This document shows, one piece after another, positions 46,016 to 58,450 of a DNA stretch of 64,000 nucleotides. The translations under genes were made by a program, and so were the position numbers. The stretch is from NCBI RefSeq assembly GCF_036320965.1, contig NC_092276.1, positions 4,186,501 to 4,250,500 on the forward strand, in the 5' to 3' direction. The notes below the pieces were generated by a model. It did not search any database and was not told the DNA's origin. It was given only the letters and a program-made list of their open reading frames with translations. Position 1 is the stretch's first letter. Each line of letters begins with the position of its first letter. The stretch is from Panulirus ornatus. Taxonomy: Eukaryota; Arthropoda; Malacostraca; Decapoda; Palinuridae.

Positions 46016-46569
46016 TCTCGCCTGTAGCTTTGCGCGTGCCGGGGTCGCAGGACCAACAGATTAAAAACACTCATCCCCTGTCATTTCACTGCCATCACGT
46101 CTCTAATGAAATCCAGAAACAGTCTCGTAAATTTTGATATTAGTTGAATCGTAAAGTACCCAGGGTCTGAGATAGGCCTAGTGTGTGTTACGGAGACGAT
46201 TTTTGCGAAGGCTTGCTCCCTCAGTCTGGTGCCCCCTCACCGCATTTGCATACCGACGACATTTATTTCATATTTACCTTCGTCGTGGTAATGTGTTATA
46301 GTGATGCCGGAATGAAGATTAATGCGCAGGAGGCGAGGTTAGTGTAGGGGTGAGGCCTCGGCAGATGGTGGCTCTTGGACCGCGTTGTGGCGGAACCCGA
46401 GGCATACTGCTACTGGGGCGACACACGGCCCTGTAGGTGGCACACGGAGGCTGTCAGACGCTAAGCTGTGCAACCAGGAATTTGGACAGTAGGAAGACCC
46501 TAGCTTAACCTTGTGAGGAGCGTCATCACTTTTGCGTCCTTCGTCGCCTTTTGTATAGTTTCACATTAT

Positions 46570-46850
46570 GATTTCAAAAATCACCGAGTTGGTTGAAACG
46601 AAGCTTGACAGAAATGATCTATGGATGGTCCTTTATCAAGGCGCTCATTTCATGTCGATCCGTCTTCAGATATGGCCGCCACAGGACCTGATTTTCAAAA
46701 AAAAAAAAATTTAAAAATTATCTTGCCGGAAACTGCTGAGGAGATTAGACCAAAGCTTTACAGAAATGACTGATGAATCCTCTTCTGTCAGGTTCCTTCA
46801 TTTCGTGCTGATCTGACGTCTAGTATGACCAGTAGGCCATTTATAGCCAG
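46570..46850. repeat. Diverged dimer of an approximately 150-bp unit
   Basis: The block acgaagcttgacagaaatga (about 46599) followed by ggtcctttatcaaggcgctc and atttcatgtcgatc recurs as accaaagctttacagaaatg (about 46751), then ttcatttcgtgctgatc. The spacing is about 150 bp and the order is the same. An A/T-rich run (46699-46722) lies between the units. Confidence 0.6.
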
Positions 46851-49800
46851 GTAGAGCGATCCAGGCTCATATGTGCCAAAGGTTTGTGATAAAGTCACAA
46901 GGGTTTGTATACGCTGGGTACTGGAAGTGGTGATGGTGGAGACGGGGGTGTTCAGGGGGTGGAGGTAATTATTTAGAGAGGGAGTGGTAAGAGGTTTAGG
47001 ATAGTACATCGAGGTAGAGGGAAGGTGGGAGAATGGATGGGAGGGTAAAGATAGTGGTTTGAAAAGGCAGAGAAACGTAAGACTTGTGAATGGAGGGAAA
47101 GGGAAGGGTAGGAAGTTTTGGGAAAGAAAATTAAGAGCAGGTTCAGTAGATGGATAGTTGAGAGCCGGGGTGAGGAGATTTGCTGTGAAGGGAAGAAACA
47201 ATCGGGGAGACTGGAAAGCGTAGTGGTTGAGAGAGAAAGGTAAAGGTTGGTCAGTGACGACCTGGGAGGAAGGCTGATGGTGATTGTGGAAAAATAGGGC
47301 GTGCTGGGTGAGGGACTGCAGGGGTATGTGGTGGAGTTATGGGGATAGATTGGGGATGGAAGCGATCAGTGGTGGTGCTGTTGGTGGTGGTAGTGGTGGA
47401 GGCAGTGGTTGCAGGGGTGAATTAGTTAGCGGTAGTGTAGGCAACAAGGCTGGCATTAATAGGTGGCCGGTGCAATATAGCCGCTGGAATCTATTGAAAG
47501 ACGTCCTTGAATCACTCCAGCCAAACTGTTTTCCTGCATATGTTACCGCCCCCTTTCACACTCCTACAACGGAACCTCCAGTCCCTCTTTTTTAATGCCA
47601 CCAACAGCTTTGGGTCACGCCAACATAAGGGCCGGAATTGAATGTTTCGCTTTGGAGGGTTATGTTCCTCTTGAAGCGAAGCTAATCAATCTAATCGAGA
47701 AAGTGGAGAAATTTGGAATTTATCGTCTTTGAATATTTCACGAGCAAGGGAATAGGAGGAGCGAGGGAAGGGGAGGGATATGGTATGGCTTTCTTTTTTT
47801 CTTAACGTAATGACTTTTAAGAATTTTTGTGGCATGAGTAGGAAATGAGCCGCTCTTATACCCCCCCCTGTTGGAGGATTTGTTTTTTCATTTTCATATA
47901 TTTTTTTTCAATGCACCCTTCATTTAACTGGGCCAAGTCTCATCCCAGTGATTGGAAGTTTCGCATGATTGGTGGCCAGTGATTATTTCTGGTGGAGCGA
48001 CTTGGTTAATTTCCAGCCGATGTTCCCATCTTGTGCGACGTGTCCTGTCTTGTCGATTTACCCTCTTGGTTTGTGGCCCGTGGTTCATGTTTTCTTGTGT
48101 TGCGTGTTGTGGGTTTCGTTTCTCGTGAGTTTTGTCTCCCTCCGTGTTGTGGGGTCCTCGTTGGTCGCGGTACGTGTGAAGTGTTTCCATGCGTCGCCTT
48201 CCGTGGGCCGGATCCACTGTTGTCGTTCGGTGTTGTTGTCTGATGGGTCCCGTATCTCTTAGGTCATCAAACCTCGTGTCTCTAGTTGGTCTCGCAAGTT
48301 GTGTTTGTGTTTCACGGCGGTGTGGGAGCACAACGTGTGGTAGGTTATGACGAAGTGTTGCTGTTGTGGACCTGACGGCGATACACCTGTTCAGGCATCC
48401 TCTTTCTAGGGGTTGCTGTTTATAGGTCTTCCTATGGGGGGAAATTACGTTTTCCTGCATTTGCTGCACAAGGAAGAAACCTCCGCAAGAGACTCCAGAA
48501 AATCCTTAGGTATTATGACTCCAGCAAGCACCGCGGCAAAGGCCCACACACGCAAGATGAGGAAGTCATTGCATAGAAGTTACTGTCTCATCCTCCGTGG
48601 ATAACAGTTTTCCCCATAACACCCTCGTATCATTAATGGGTCCCTGAAGAACCCGCGTATGCGGTTGAATACATTCAGATCGTAGTGCATGACCTGCACG
48701 CCAACACTTGCGTCTTTTCCTTCCCGCAGTCCCATTCCCTCAGCAACACCTCCATCCATTCAGCAGAACCCACGTACTTCTCGTGGTAAGCATGAAGCCC
48801 CAGTCTCTTCCCCGGCAGGAGCGGCCAGACCCTGGCAGCAGCGCGGTGCGCTTCATTTGACGGTGTGCGCGCGTGGTTGCTCCCCTGCTGCTCCCTCATT
48901 CATCAGCTTCGTGCATTTTAACACCTCATTTGCCCGAGACGCGTCCAATCTCTCTAATGCGGCTTGTAGGGGAGGCCATAGCTGTGGGAAATATTCTCTG
49001 AAAGCTTTGAAGGAGGAACGTTGGGAGGGAGTATGTAGGGGGGGTGTGGGGCACGGTTTGATGCAGTGTTGTAATCGCAGAGATCGAATGCAGGCGAACT
49101 TTGCTCAAAATTCTGTCAAAAAAAAAAAGTGGTGGAATATATGTGCTAGGCTTTCTGACGTGGAGGAGGAGGGAGCTGTAAGGGATTGTTTTTGGGATGG
49201 GTGGCCTACGTACCAGGCGGGTGACAGACCTAAGCACATCCCTCGACGAAAATCCCATCGACATCAGCCCGTTGCAGCTGGCTGTCTGTCCTAGTGATAA
49301 ATTCGTGGCGTGTGGCCGACGCCTGTATGCATCTCACCAAACCGGCTTGGAAGGGGCCAGGACTTTATATTTTTTTTTCCTTTCTTCTGGATTGGCCTTT
49401 GGGGACGAGGGGAGTATGAAATTGGGCGAGATTTTGTGGCATAGAGAATAGATGTTGGTCCCTTGGGAGTGCTAGAGGCCGCTAGTAGCCAGGTTTGGGG
49501 AGCAGTTCTCGGCTGGTGTATGGCCCACTGCTCAAGATGCCGTGGTGTGTGTTGAGACGGCCTTACGTAAGCAAACATACGGCATTTGATATACGTCTTG
49601 TTGTGAGAATCTACCGTGCCGAGGCTACTTGATGCCACTCAGGTTGTTTGAAGTCTCGTTGATAAATGACGCTTTTCAGCTGCGCTTATTTTTGTAAGGT
49701 CACAAGTTGACGAGGTGAACGTTGGGGTCGCGAAGGCTATTATTAGTTGAAGTATTACTTGATTGCGCCCAGAGACCTAGAGACCTGAGGAAATGCTTCA

Positions 49801-50389
49801 CCATAAGTCATCCCCCCTCAAAAAAACTTAAAAGTTCTCAATCAGAACTTTACTCTTTCATGAATGAAGACACCAAGAATGATTATTATTCCTGTGAAAT
49901 ACGCATATATTTTTATGATGAGAAACTCAGGAAATGTTGCGTCAGTACTGGATATCTAGCTGGCAAGAAGAGTTCTTTTTTGCGAACAGATCGAAAGTCA
50001 TCCACCCTTTCCCCAAGAAGCTCAACCTCATCGTAGAATACCAGGATGAGAAGCCAACCCTGGCTGCGATTTGGTGGTTTTGCACTCGAGCATGGTTCAC
50101 GGCACTTCCCGAATTTTGTTTATAGCCTGCACTAGAGTCCATCCTGTGGTGGTAGCGGATGTATTAAGTAAAAGCAGTAGTGATGGAGGCTTGGCAGTTG
50201 CGAATAGAGTAATAGAGGTAGAGGTGATGTAATCTTAGGTATAGAATAAAAGATATTAATAATATTGATAATAGTTGTAGTGGTAACAGTGGTAAAGGTG
50301 GTGGTAACGAAGTGGTTTTACTGATAGCGGTATTAGTTCATAAATAGATGGACTGTGTTTAAGAACATTATTTATTTTCTCTCCTTCAG
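46851..50389. other. Plexin intron, last part
   Basis: Includes a ggt/gtg-rich patch (47361-47420), a T/G-skewed stretch (47990-48390, which opens a 181-residue arginine-rich minus frame) and loose gta/gtg words at 50140-50340. An AT-rich part at 49800-50130 has open frames I do not recognise. No extra exon is supported. Confidence 0.45.
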
Positions 50390-50755
50390 GTACAACTGAC
50401 GATCCGGACGCTGCCGGAGCTACCGGCAGGCGCCAAGTACCAGTGCGTATGGGGGTCTGCGCCCCCAGCTGACGCCCTGGTGACGGCGTCGGGGCTCACT
50501 TGCATCACCCCGGCGCGTCCTAACCGCCCCGCCATCCCCGTGCACCACGACCACGTCTTGGTGCCCCTCGCCGTCCGCTCCAGCGAGACCAACAAGGATT
50601 TTGTCTCCCGCAACTTTGCCTTTTACGACTGTGGCCGCCACAACACGTGCGGCAGCTGCGTGCGGAGCAACTGGGCGTGCAACTGGTGCGTGTATGAGAA
50701 CACCTGCACACACAACGCCTCCTCCTGCAGCGGTAACGTCGTGTCAGGGGAAAAT
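50390..50755 (+). CDS. Plexin, internal exon (IPT1 and PSI2)
   Basis: This exon has a strong acceptor (ttattttctctccttcag) and ends before a gtaagc donor; both ends are phase 0, giving 122 residues. Residues 1-78 are the body of the first IPT domain (RTLPELPAGAKYQC, then DHVLVPLAVRSSETNKDF and NFAFYDC). Residues 81-113 are a complete PSI module with cysteines at 81, 87, 90, 97, 100, 106 and 113 and the expected tryptophan before the fifth (CNWC). NAS at 109-111 is a possible N-glycosylation site. The pattern FYDC...C..C......C.WC.Y...CTHN...C is very characteristic of plexin PSI2. GC content is clearly higher than in the flanking introns. ORFs seen on the opposite strand here are shadows. Confidence 0.93.
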
Positions 50756-51522
50756 GTAAGCATCCTGCAGCTGCTGAGAGAGGTGTGTGGGCCGGGTGAC
50801 GTGCATGGCTCGCCGTTCTTCTCTACTACCCCCCCTCACTGGTGGCCAACACCGCCGCCTTCTGCTGCTGTACACTAACTCACCGCTTGCACAGGGTGTC
50901 TCAAAAATCGGGAGTCAAGGGCAGAATTCACTGTTTACCCTCAACTCAGCAAATGTTAAAACTGCGTCATAAACTGGCGTACACACACACACACATAGGT
51001 ATACCAGTTCATGAAGTGCAGTTTGAACATTTGTTGAACTAAAGGTAAATTGTGAATTCTGACAGTGTGACCCGACTTTTGAAACCGTCTAACATCCTTC
51101 ACACTATTAAACAAAGTCCCTTTTTTTCGTAATGATGGTAGGAATTAAGCGTGTGCGATTCGACACTTTTTTTTTTACTCACTAGATCAGTTTTTACACT
51201 TGCATTAAAGCTTAAAACTCGCTTTCTTGCAAGCTTGTTTATTAAAGGCAGCTTACCGAGACCATTAGCATGTAAAAGCTCAGTAGCTCACGTAACGTAT
51301 TGCTTTAATGGCTTGGCTTGGGGTTTTGGGCCAGCGCGCGTGTGTGTGTGTTGACGAGTGACTGTGTAATGGCATGTCGTGCTAACGACGTAAACTCCAT
51401 TGTAGACGTTTTCATTTTTCTATTAATCATTGCATGACGTCTCTTTTCGTGACTTCCATAGTGAATATACAGCAGAAGCCGAGGGAATATTGGTGTATAA
51501 GGTTTTTTCCTTGTTGTTCCAG
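50756..51522 (+). other. Plexin 767-bp intron
   Basis: Bounded by gtaagc and the ttgttgttccag acceptor. It contains the foldback element at 50893-51087, a T-run (51168-51177) and a short GT run (51342-51350). Confidence 0.85.
50893..51087. mobile_element. Foldback (MITE-like) element in the short plexin intron
   Basis: This is a near-palindrome of about 195 bp. The left arm is about 50893-50982 and the right arm about 50997-51087, with a short AC microsatellite (50983-50994) as the loop. Reading the right arm in reverse complement gives the same blocks in the same order as the left arm: TCAAAA(A/G)TCGGG, CAGAATTCAC, TTTACC, CAAATGTT.AAACTGC and AACTGG. The left end, gggtgtctcaaaaat, looks like a DNA-transposon terminal repeat. 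It has no coding capacity and no clear target-site duplication, so it is an old non-autonomous element. It takes up about a quarter of the 767-bp intron (50756-51522). Confidence 0.6.
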
Positions 51523-52203
51523 AACCCAGCACAGCTGGCTTCTCATGGGTCTGGATTCTGTCCAAGATTCTGGGCTGACGAGTCGCAACTACTAGCGGCT
51601 GACGGGGCGCGCTCCGAGCTGCAGCTGCTGGTGGAGAACCTGCCCGTGCCGCGGGTGGGCCAGCTTGGCTTTCAGTGCGTGGTGAGCATCGAGGGTGCCA
51701 CCATGCTGGTCGGGGCCAGAGTTATGCCTGGCGCCGCCGCAGAGGAAGATGACACCAGCCTGAGCCCCACCACCACCAGCACCACCGTCACCCACCATCA
51801 CCACCACCAGCAGCAACAACACCGACGCGTGCAGCGCGTGGTGTGCGAGCCCACCGTCTACCGCTACCAGTCGGACGAGGGCGAGTACGAGGCGCGGGTG
51901 ACCCTGGTGTGGAACCGCGACCACGTGGTAGACGCACGCCCTCTGACGCTCTACAAGTGTGGCGTGCTGGGCGCTCACCGCGGCCACCACGACTGTTCCC
52001 TCTGCGTCACACGCCACCCGCGCTACCACTGCACCTGGTGCGGCGCCGCATGCAGATACGCGCCGCATTGCCCCACCGCCGCGGCGGGCGTCGCCGCCGC
52101 ATCGTCATCTGCGGTGGTTCCACGAACGAGCAGCCGCGACCAGCCTGACGCAACGGCCAACGAAGCTCGCCTGAGCCAATGCCCAACGCCCAGGATCGAT
52201 GTG
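51523..52203 (+). CDS. Plexin, internal exon (IPT2, PSI3 and start of IPT3) with a His/Gln/Thr-rich insertion
   Basis: The acceptor is ttttttccttgttgttccag and the donor is gtgagt at 52204; both ends are phase 0 and the exon encodes 227 residues. Residues 10-140 form the second IPT domain (GSGFCPRFW, LLVENLPVPRVGQLGFQC, VVCEPTVYRY, EARVTLVWNRDHVVD). Residues 146-183 form PSI3 with cysteines at 146, 158, 161, 170, 173, 177 and 183 (CTWC at 170-173). After an Ala/Ser-rich linker the exon ends with CPTPRIDV, the usual opening of IPT3. Residues 71-104, inside IPT2, are a low-complexity insertion of acidic, Thr/Ser, five His and four Gln residues, which I do not know from vertebrate plexins. The open frame continues upstream to 51430, but the splice site and the homology start at 51523. 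Confidence 0.93.
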
Positions 52204-52631
52204 GTGAGTAGATTACCGTTGTACAGTATATTGCCAGGTGGCTGAAATCCATTATTGGCCTCGATAGTAACGGAGTAGTAAAAATGTATGTAGTCGTCAC
52301 GTTTAACTCTTGAATTGATGCTTGATAGAGACAGCTGGTGGGAGGGAATTCCACGTACATGAGTAGGTGGGTGAATATTATTCATGCAGTCTCGTTTGCC
52401 CACTGTTGTGCATCAAGGATGAAGAAGGAACACTCCTTCGCTAACAGTCCTTCAAATAAGTTTGTGGAATATAGTTGCGAACTATTGTTGAACACCCAGC
52501 TGTTGTACTCGGGCCGGGCGAGTGTTCGCTGGTACTCGGGTTTTCTCCCAAGAGATTTTGAACTTTTCTTCGTTGTCACTTTGGGTCTCCACGTCTTCGT
52601 CCTCATCTCACACCAGAAATACCCCCACTTT

Positions 52632-52765
<134 letters not shown>

Positions 52766-53018
52766 TCTTTCTATCTCATCTGTCGCCAGGGTGCTTTCAG
52801 AATCATCACAGTGCTTGTCCCCCTCGTGAGATGATTCCAGGAACGCTGTTGGTTTAGAGGTTCCATCCCTAGGCGGTCGGTACTTGTAGCGCGGAAAAAG
52901 CAAAAATGTTAATTAGACTCCACTGATTAATATATATTTTTTATATTCCCTTAGCGATCTTCCTCCCCCTCCTGCATATATTTGTGATGAATATATTATA
53001 CGTACGTCCGTTCATCTG

Positions 53019-53021
<3 letters not shown>

Positions 53022-53063
<42 letters not shown>
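53022..53063. repeat. (AC)n microsatellite
   Basis: Perfect AC run of about 42 bp. Confidence 0.97.
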
Positions 53064-53065
<2 letters not shown>

Positions 53066-53641
53066 CAGTCCCATTTGAAGGTGTGTAACTTTCCTAGCAT
53101 TGCAAATCTTACCTTAAGTGAATACCAACGAGGCGTACCGGATCATCCAAGCTGTCTGTAGTGGGCAGATAAAGCTGGAGTGCCTTTGGATCTCGGACCG
53201 AGCCAGCTGCGTGGAGAGAAGGCCTTCAGAAAGCAACTTTATGAAGATATAATCTACATCGTTCTTCCTTGAGGAAACTTTGCACCAAATTTTGCATTTT
53301 TTTTTTTTCCTAACAAGAGATGAACCCTTTTATTGGCAAGATGGGGACGAGCATCTCGCACACCGGCGGAGTTGGTCAGCTCTTGTTCACAGCTTCTTGT
53401 CTCTGGACGAGGTACCATTGCCAGAGCATTTAGCTCTCATCCTATTGTCCTCCCACCCACCAGGGTGACTAATCATTTGCAATGATTTTGAAAGATACGA
53501 TCTTATGTAAAGGACTCCTAAGTCTTAGATGCCCATTTCACGCTGAATAACCTGTAGGTTCTAGCGTTTTACGAGTTCCACGAAAATCATGAATTGATAA
53601 CGATAAAAGGAGGTAATGGTAACCAAGAACATACAGTGCCA

Positions 53642-53660
53642 GTATACCAGACTGGTATAC
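53642..53660. repeat. Short perfect palindrome
   Basis: gtataccag and ctggtatac are exact reverse complements separated by one base, in the middle of repeated cagtgcca words. Confidence 0.7.
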
Positions 53661-54089
53661 CAACAGTGCCAAACTGGCATTGCTCGGAGGCGAGTGGGAG
53701 CCGTACCCATACGGGCCATCTGCGTAGATCATAATGCATTGGAATGTGTGAAGTTTGTATCTCGTCGTTGATATTATACGGCTGAGGGGGGGGGGTACGT
53801 CCCACGGTTGGAGGGGCTGAGATGGATTAGAGGGGAGGGACGTGGGGAGGGGGGAGATCACCCAGCACCCACCCGGCGGCTTCAACACCCCCCCCCCCCC
53901 CTCCCTCCCCACGCCACGCCCAACGACCTCATAAAAACTATAAAGTCTCAAGTTTTCAGATCCGTCGCCATCATCCCACTCTCCTCTTGCCCCCATTACT
54001 TAATTGGAGTTTGAATGCGAAGGCGAAAACAGCTGGGGTCTAGTGGTGCGAGACGGGGGTTTTGCTTATGAACCGTCCGTCTAGATATT

Positions 54090-54128
54090 TCTTCTTCTTC
54101 TTCTTCTTCTTCTTCTTCTTCTTCTTCT
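54090..54128. repeat. (CTT)13 microsatellite
   Basis: Perfect trinucleotide run. Confidence 0.97.
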
Positions 54129-55306
54129 CCTCTATCTCTCATTCCAGGCCCTGCTCCCAAGCCCCTTAAGTCCAGTCGAACTTCGTAATGTCAACCCACC
54201 ACGTTTTCTACCGCGAGTCTCTGCAAATGAAGTGAATGGGCTCGGTCAGGATTATGTGTTTAGCTTGCCCACCTTAACCAGCGATAATTAGGTTGACGGG
54301 TCTTGTGGCATTCTAATCTGAAGCACCCTGACCACCGCTCCGGGAGGTAAGAGGGTGGCTTGCTTAAGTAACGAAATCTGTGATGAGTTAGAATGTAATC
54401 CTCTCCCTCTCGACCCCAGATCTCTCGTACTGCCTTGAGGTTGAGGGAGGTGGATGGAGTCGGGAGGGAGGACTGACCTGCAGGCTAGAGAGTATGAACA
54501 ATATTCGCCATGAAGAATTACGACTTGGAGGTCTTTGCTCTCATGAGCCAGAAGCTTTTAAAAGGCTTGCCCTCACCCACCCTCCCCAGCTCATGCGTTG
54601 GGGATGAAATATTAGCACTTTTAATAGATCGTCTGCCGTAAAGTGAGGCAGGGTTGGCTCTTCGCTCCACGCGATTATTATTTTTGCATTTTGATAATTT
54701 TAGCATCAGAGATTTGATTATTTCCCGCCAGGGATTGGATTAAAAGATAATTCCGGGCAGCGGTCTGACTGGCCACGTGTCCGCTGGATTGATTTTCGTC
54801 CTCTAATTGATGACACGGATTTAATTAGCCCCCCAAAAATGTTTCCCATCCTGTGAGTTTGTTTTGGTGTGTGTGGTCTGGGTCGTGGCGCGTGGATGGG
54901 GTAACAGTGTGTCCGTGTTGATTACGGCGATCCAGTTGTAATCTCTGGAGCGTTAGTAATACAGGAATTATTTTGTGAATTTGCGTTGTTAAAAGAAAAA
55001 AAAAGAATTCCCCAATGGGTTATTTATGGTGGGCACACTGATATATTGTTGTAAATTGTGAAAAATAACGTAAGTTTTTGTTAAGCCGGTTGGACGCGCG
55101 CGGTTCGATCTTTTTTTCTTTTTTTTTTGTGTGTGTGTTAACATTAATCTTGTGAGCAGAACGGTGGGCTGTCGGGTATTGTTGCTTGACTGTTCACCTC
55201 GAGGATGTGGTCAAACGCTTGGCCGTCATACCCAAGGAACCGTATCCTCATGCCCAAGGATCTTATCGTCTTCTTCACAGGATTTTTTTTTCAACGGTAG
55301 GAGCAC

Positions 55307-55309
<3 letters not shown>
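54129..55309. other. Intronic stretch, nothing recognised
   Basis: Includes A- and T-runs (about 54990-55004 and 55110-55128). No conserved peptide or RNA gene was seen. Confidence 0.4.

Positions 55310-55341
<32 letters not shown>
55310..55341. repeat. (GT)n microsatellite
   Basis: Perfect GT run of about 32 bp. Confidence 0.96.
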
Positions 55342-55342
<1 letters not shown>

Positions 55343-55499
55343 TAAGAGCGGTGGTGTTTGCCAGTACACATGGGCCGTCGGGTGGGTTTGTGTACCTGGT
55401 AAATATATACGCATGCATGGGCCACTAGTGCTGGCTGCCTGCTCGACAGGTAGTGATGGATTTTGACAGATGGTCACCAACCCCCCCTCTCCCCCCAGG

Positions 55500-55602
<103 letters not shown>

Positions 55603-56441
55603 TATGAGGTGTCTGTGTACACATGTGAAACCATTGTAGATTTGTGCGGCCACATTCCTGTCGTGTATTGAATCGCCGTTGGCAACAGCATGATTTCTCG
55701 AAGGGCGTCGCGTCAGCGCCGACGTCCATGGCCGTTCACTGGCCTACCCATATAATATATATCCAGGAGGCCCGTAGCGGAGAGGAACAGGCAGGCCTGC
55801 CGTGCATAATTCATGCCTCTGGTTTGCCGTCCACTTTATTCGTTACAGCTGTGAGAATAATGACATTTGCAAACCTAACAAGTCTTCGGCGTTGTGATTG
55901 ACAGGGCAGGATGGGCTACGGCAAGTGGCGGGGCTTGTTACAATGTCTGTACGAGGTTGGGGGGTTTGGCCGGGGCTGTGGACGCCGAAGTAGCCCTTCC
56001 TACGCCCTCCGGTAGGGACGATGTAGGAGGGAGGGGAGACACCAGCTGGGGTTCTGCCCGGCCGGGTCGGGTTGTCCATCTCGAGGCGGGCAGTGCCTGC
56101 CTATAGGTCCCCGCTGGGAGTCATTTGCGAGGTGCTACGGCGATGGCACTTACGGCGCCCCGCGGCGAGAGTTAATGTTGCTTATCACAGCCCGCGCAAT
56201 TCACGCGGCCTTACGAAGAATTGGTGCTTTGGAGATGCAGAGGGATATATGCCGTGTTGCGCCGGTGCGTAAGGGCGAATACTGAAGGCTGGCACAAGTG
56301 TTTCCCCCCAACTTCCCAAGTATGTGCCTTATGAATAGGGAGCGTAAGAGTGAACATTGCTTACCGTTTCCCCTCTTCGCTTGCTTCATTGGAGATAGAC
56401 ATTTGCAAGGATTTTAAGGGTCTTATTATGGTGTGGGGAAA

Positions 56442-56442
<1 letters not shown>

Positions 56443-56478
<36 letters not shown>
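56443..56478. repeat. (TG)n microsatellite
   Basis: Perfect TG run of about 36 bp. Confidence 0.97.
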
Positions 56479-56480
<2 letters not shown>

Positions 56481-56518
56481 GCAGAATACGGTCGGAGGAG
56501 CCGTTACGGTGCTTAGGG

Positions 56519-56520
<2 letters not shown>

Positions 56521-56564
<44 letters not shown>

Positions 56565-56574
56565 TGTGTGTGTT
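56521..56574. repeat. (TG)n microsatellite, one interruption
   Basis: TG run with a ttt interruption near 56561. Confidence 0.96.
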
Positions 56575-57389
56575 TAGGGGATGGGGTGGCAATATAGATG
56601 TGGTTTTATCGGGGAGACTGTTTACAAAAGCCAGACTCTGCTCGCGGTGACTCATGGCTAGGAATGCCCCGGATCACTGAAGACTTTACCCTGGACCCCA
56701 CACACACACGAGGGAAGACACGTGAAATAAACACATGGAGGACATCGTGAGGTCTTGGGGAAATGATGACATCTCCCTGTGTGAATATATGCAAAGTGAA
56801 CTTGATAAAACGGGGCTGTTTGAGTCATCTAGGACTGAGCGCTTCAGACACAAAACAGATTAATTGATCAGCGGAGCAAGCGTACAGCTACCTAGCTAGG
56901 AGTCTCCTACCTAGGTGGAGCGAGTTGTGGTGCTCGAAGGGTATTGCAGTGGCCGGGGGATGATAGCGTTGAAGCTGTTGTAGTTGTGTCAAAGGTGTCG
57001 CGGTGATTTTGGTGGGGTTATAGTTGTGTCAGAGGAATCATAATAATGTCATTGGGGATTGTGGTTGTTCAGAGACATCTTGACTTAGAGTCGGGTAGGT
57101 TATGGCACCACGGAATGGTTGGTGGTAACGTTAAGGAGGTTGTGAATCTCGAAACGTTTAGTATAGCAAGGTGCGCGTGGGGAGGAGCATGGTGTGTATC
57201 GTTGGGGGTGATGCTGTTGGTGGATGGTGGCACATGGCGGTAGTCCTTCCCGCGCCGATCTCCTCACCTCCTCATACCATGGTGCTCTCGACTTGAGACA
57301 AGTCATGACGTCATACCTTGTTACTCCTAACCGAAAACAAGTCATGACGAAGTTAATTGGCGCTGTTGAGGCTGCGCTCCTCTACCCTT

Positions 57390-57392
<3 letters not shown>

Positions 57393-57474
<82 letters not shown>
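57393..57474. repeat. (CT)n microsatellite
   Basis: Perfect CT run of about 82 bp. Confidence 0.97.
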
Positions 57475-57476
<2 letters not shown>

Positions 57477-57949
57477 GTTCCTCTTCTCGGGTCAGAACTT
57501 CGGTATCTCTGGGCAGTAGATCATCATGGGCTGATTTTGAGATACGATGGAATGGAGGCGGCATCATCCTGTGGCAACTCCCCTTTTGGGGGAGTTCAGT
57601 GAAGCGCTCGTTCGTAAACTGATCCCAGGGACTGACGTGCCTCCCTGTTCACAGGCGTGATGACCCAGTACTGTCGTGAACTGTGAGACGTGTTTGACGA
57701 TGGTCACCGGATAGTCGCTCCCTCCTCCTCCTCCTCCTCGTCCTTCCCTCTGCTGCTGCTGACGCTGCGTTTGTTAGAAAGTTGTAGGTCCTTTCACAGT
57801 AATGGGGTCCAGGCGGAGGGAGGCCCAGTTGCAGGGAAGTGTGTGGCAAGGGTGAACATGCAGTTGCAAGAAGGTTGGTGGATGATGGTGGGGGTTGCAG
57901 GAGAGGAGGTTGCTGCACTAGCCTGGCGAGGATCAGGGGAGGAGGATCA

Positions 57950-58440
57950 GGCGTTGATAACTTGGTGAAGGTTGGCAGGTAATAGATGGCACGGGGAGAG
58001 CGGGATGAGGCGATCGTATCGTGACGACGCTCACTAGGTGTGAGTGAGAAGGCGCGAGTGTGAGAGGAGATAGTGAAGTATTACTATCCTGGTGAGAGGT
58101 GCGGAGGGACTAGGAGGCAAGGGGGGGGGGGGGAGTAGAATGAGGTCACCCTATCTTGGAGAGGGTGTTGCGCAATATTGTGAGAAGCTGGGAGAGAAAG
58201 ATGGAGTGATAATATCCCAGTGAGGATTGCCAGGTGCTAATGGGTATGACAGAGGACGGTGACGTGATCGTATCCTGGCGATGATGGGTGGGTGCTTGGC
58301 AAGACGGGGATAGAAATAAGAGACAGTCCACGCCAGGCGATGGTTTTGGGGATGTCGAGTCTTGCAGAGATAGGAGGATGACGTATAACTATACTGGTGA
58401 GGATTGGCGGATGGTAGAAGAAACGCAGGGGAGTTGAAGT
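57950..58440. repeat. Degenerate minisatellite, about 60-bp unit, about 8 copies
   Basis: Variants of gatcgtatcctggtgaggattggcagg recur near 57955, 58011, 58083, 58147, 58208, 58266, 58326 and 58386, that is at about 56-72 bp spacing. A G-run interrupts at about 58121-58133. Confidence 0.65.
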
Positions 58441-58450
58441 GTTCGTTGGT

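Noticed and set aside
47924..48469. 181-residue arginine-rich minus frame
   Set aside because: Arises from T/G-skewed DNA on the other strand; no recognisable domain or splice context.
48689..49294. 201-residue + frame, candidate exon
   Set aside because: No domain, and an A-run and other low-complexity words inside it; no convincing splice pair.
49722..50125. AT-rich overlapping frames (e.g. with FMNEDTKNDYYSCEIRIYFYDE) as a transposase fragment
   Set aside because: I could not match any transposase motif; left as unrecognised intron.
51592..52068. 158-residue minus frame and other long frames antisense to the plexin exon
   Set aside because: Shadow of the GC-rich coding exon, whose plus-strand peptide has clear IPT and PSI motifs.
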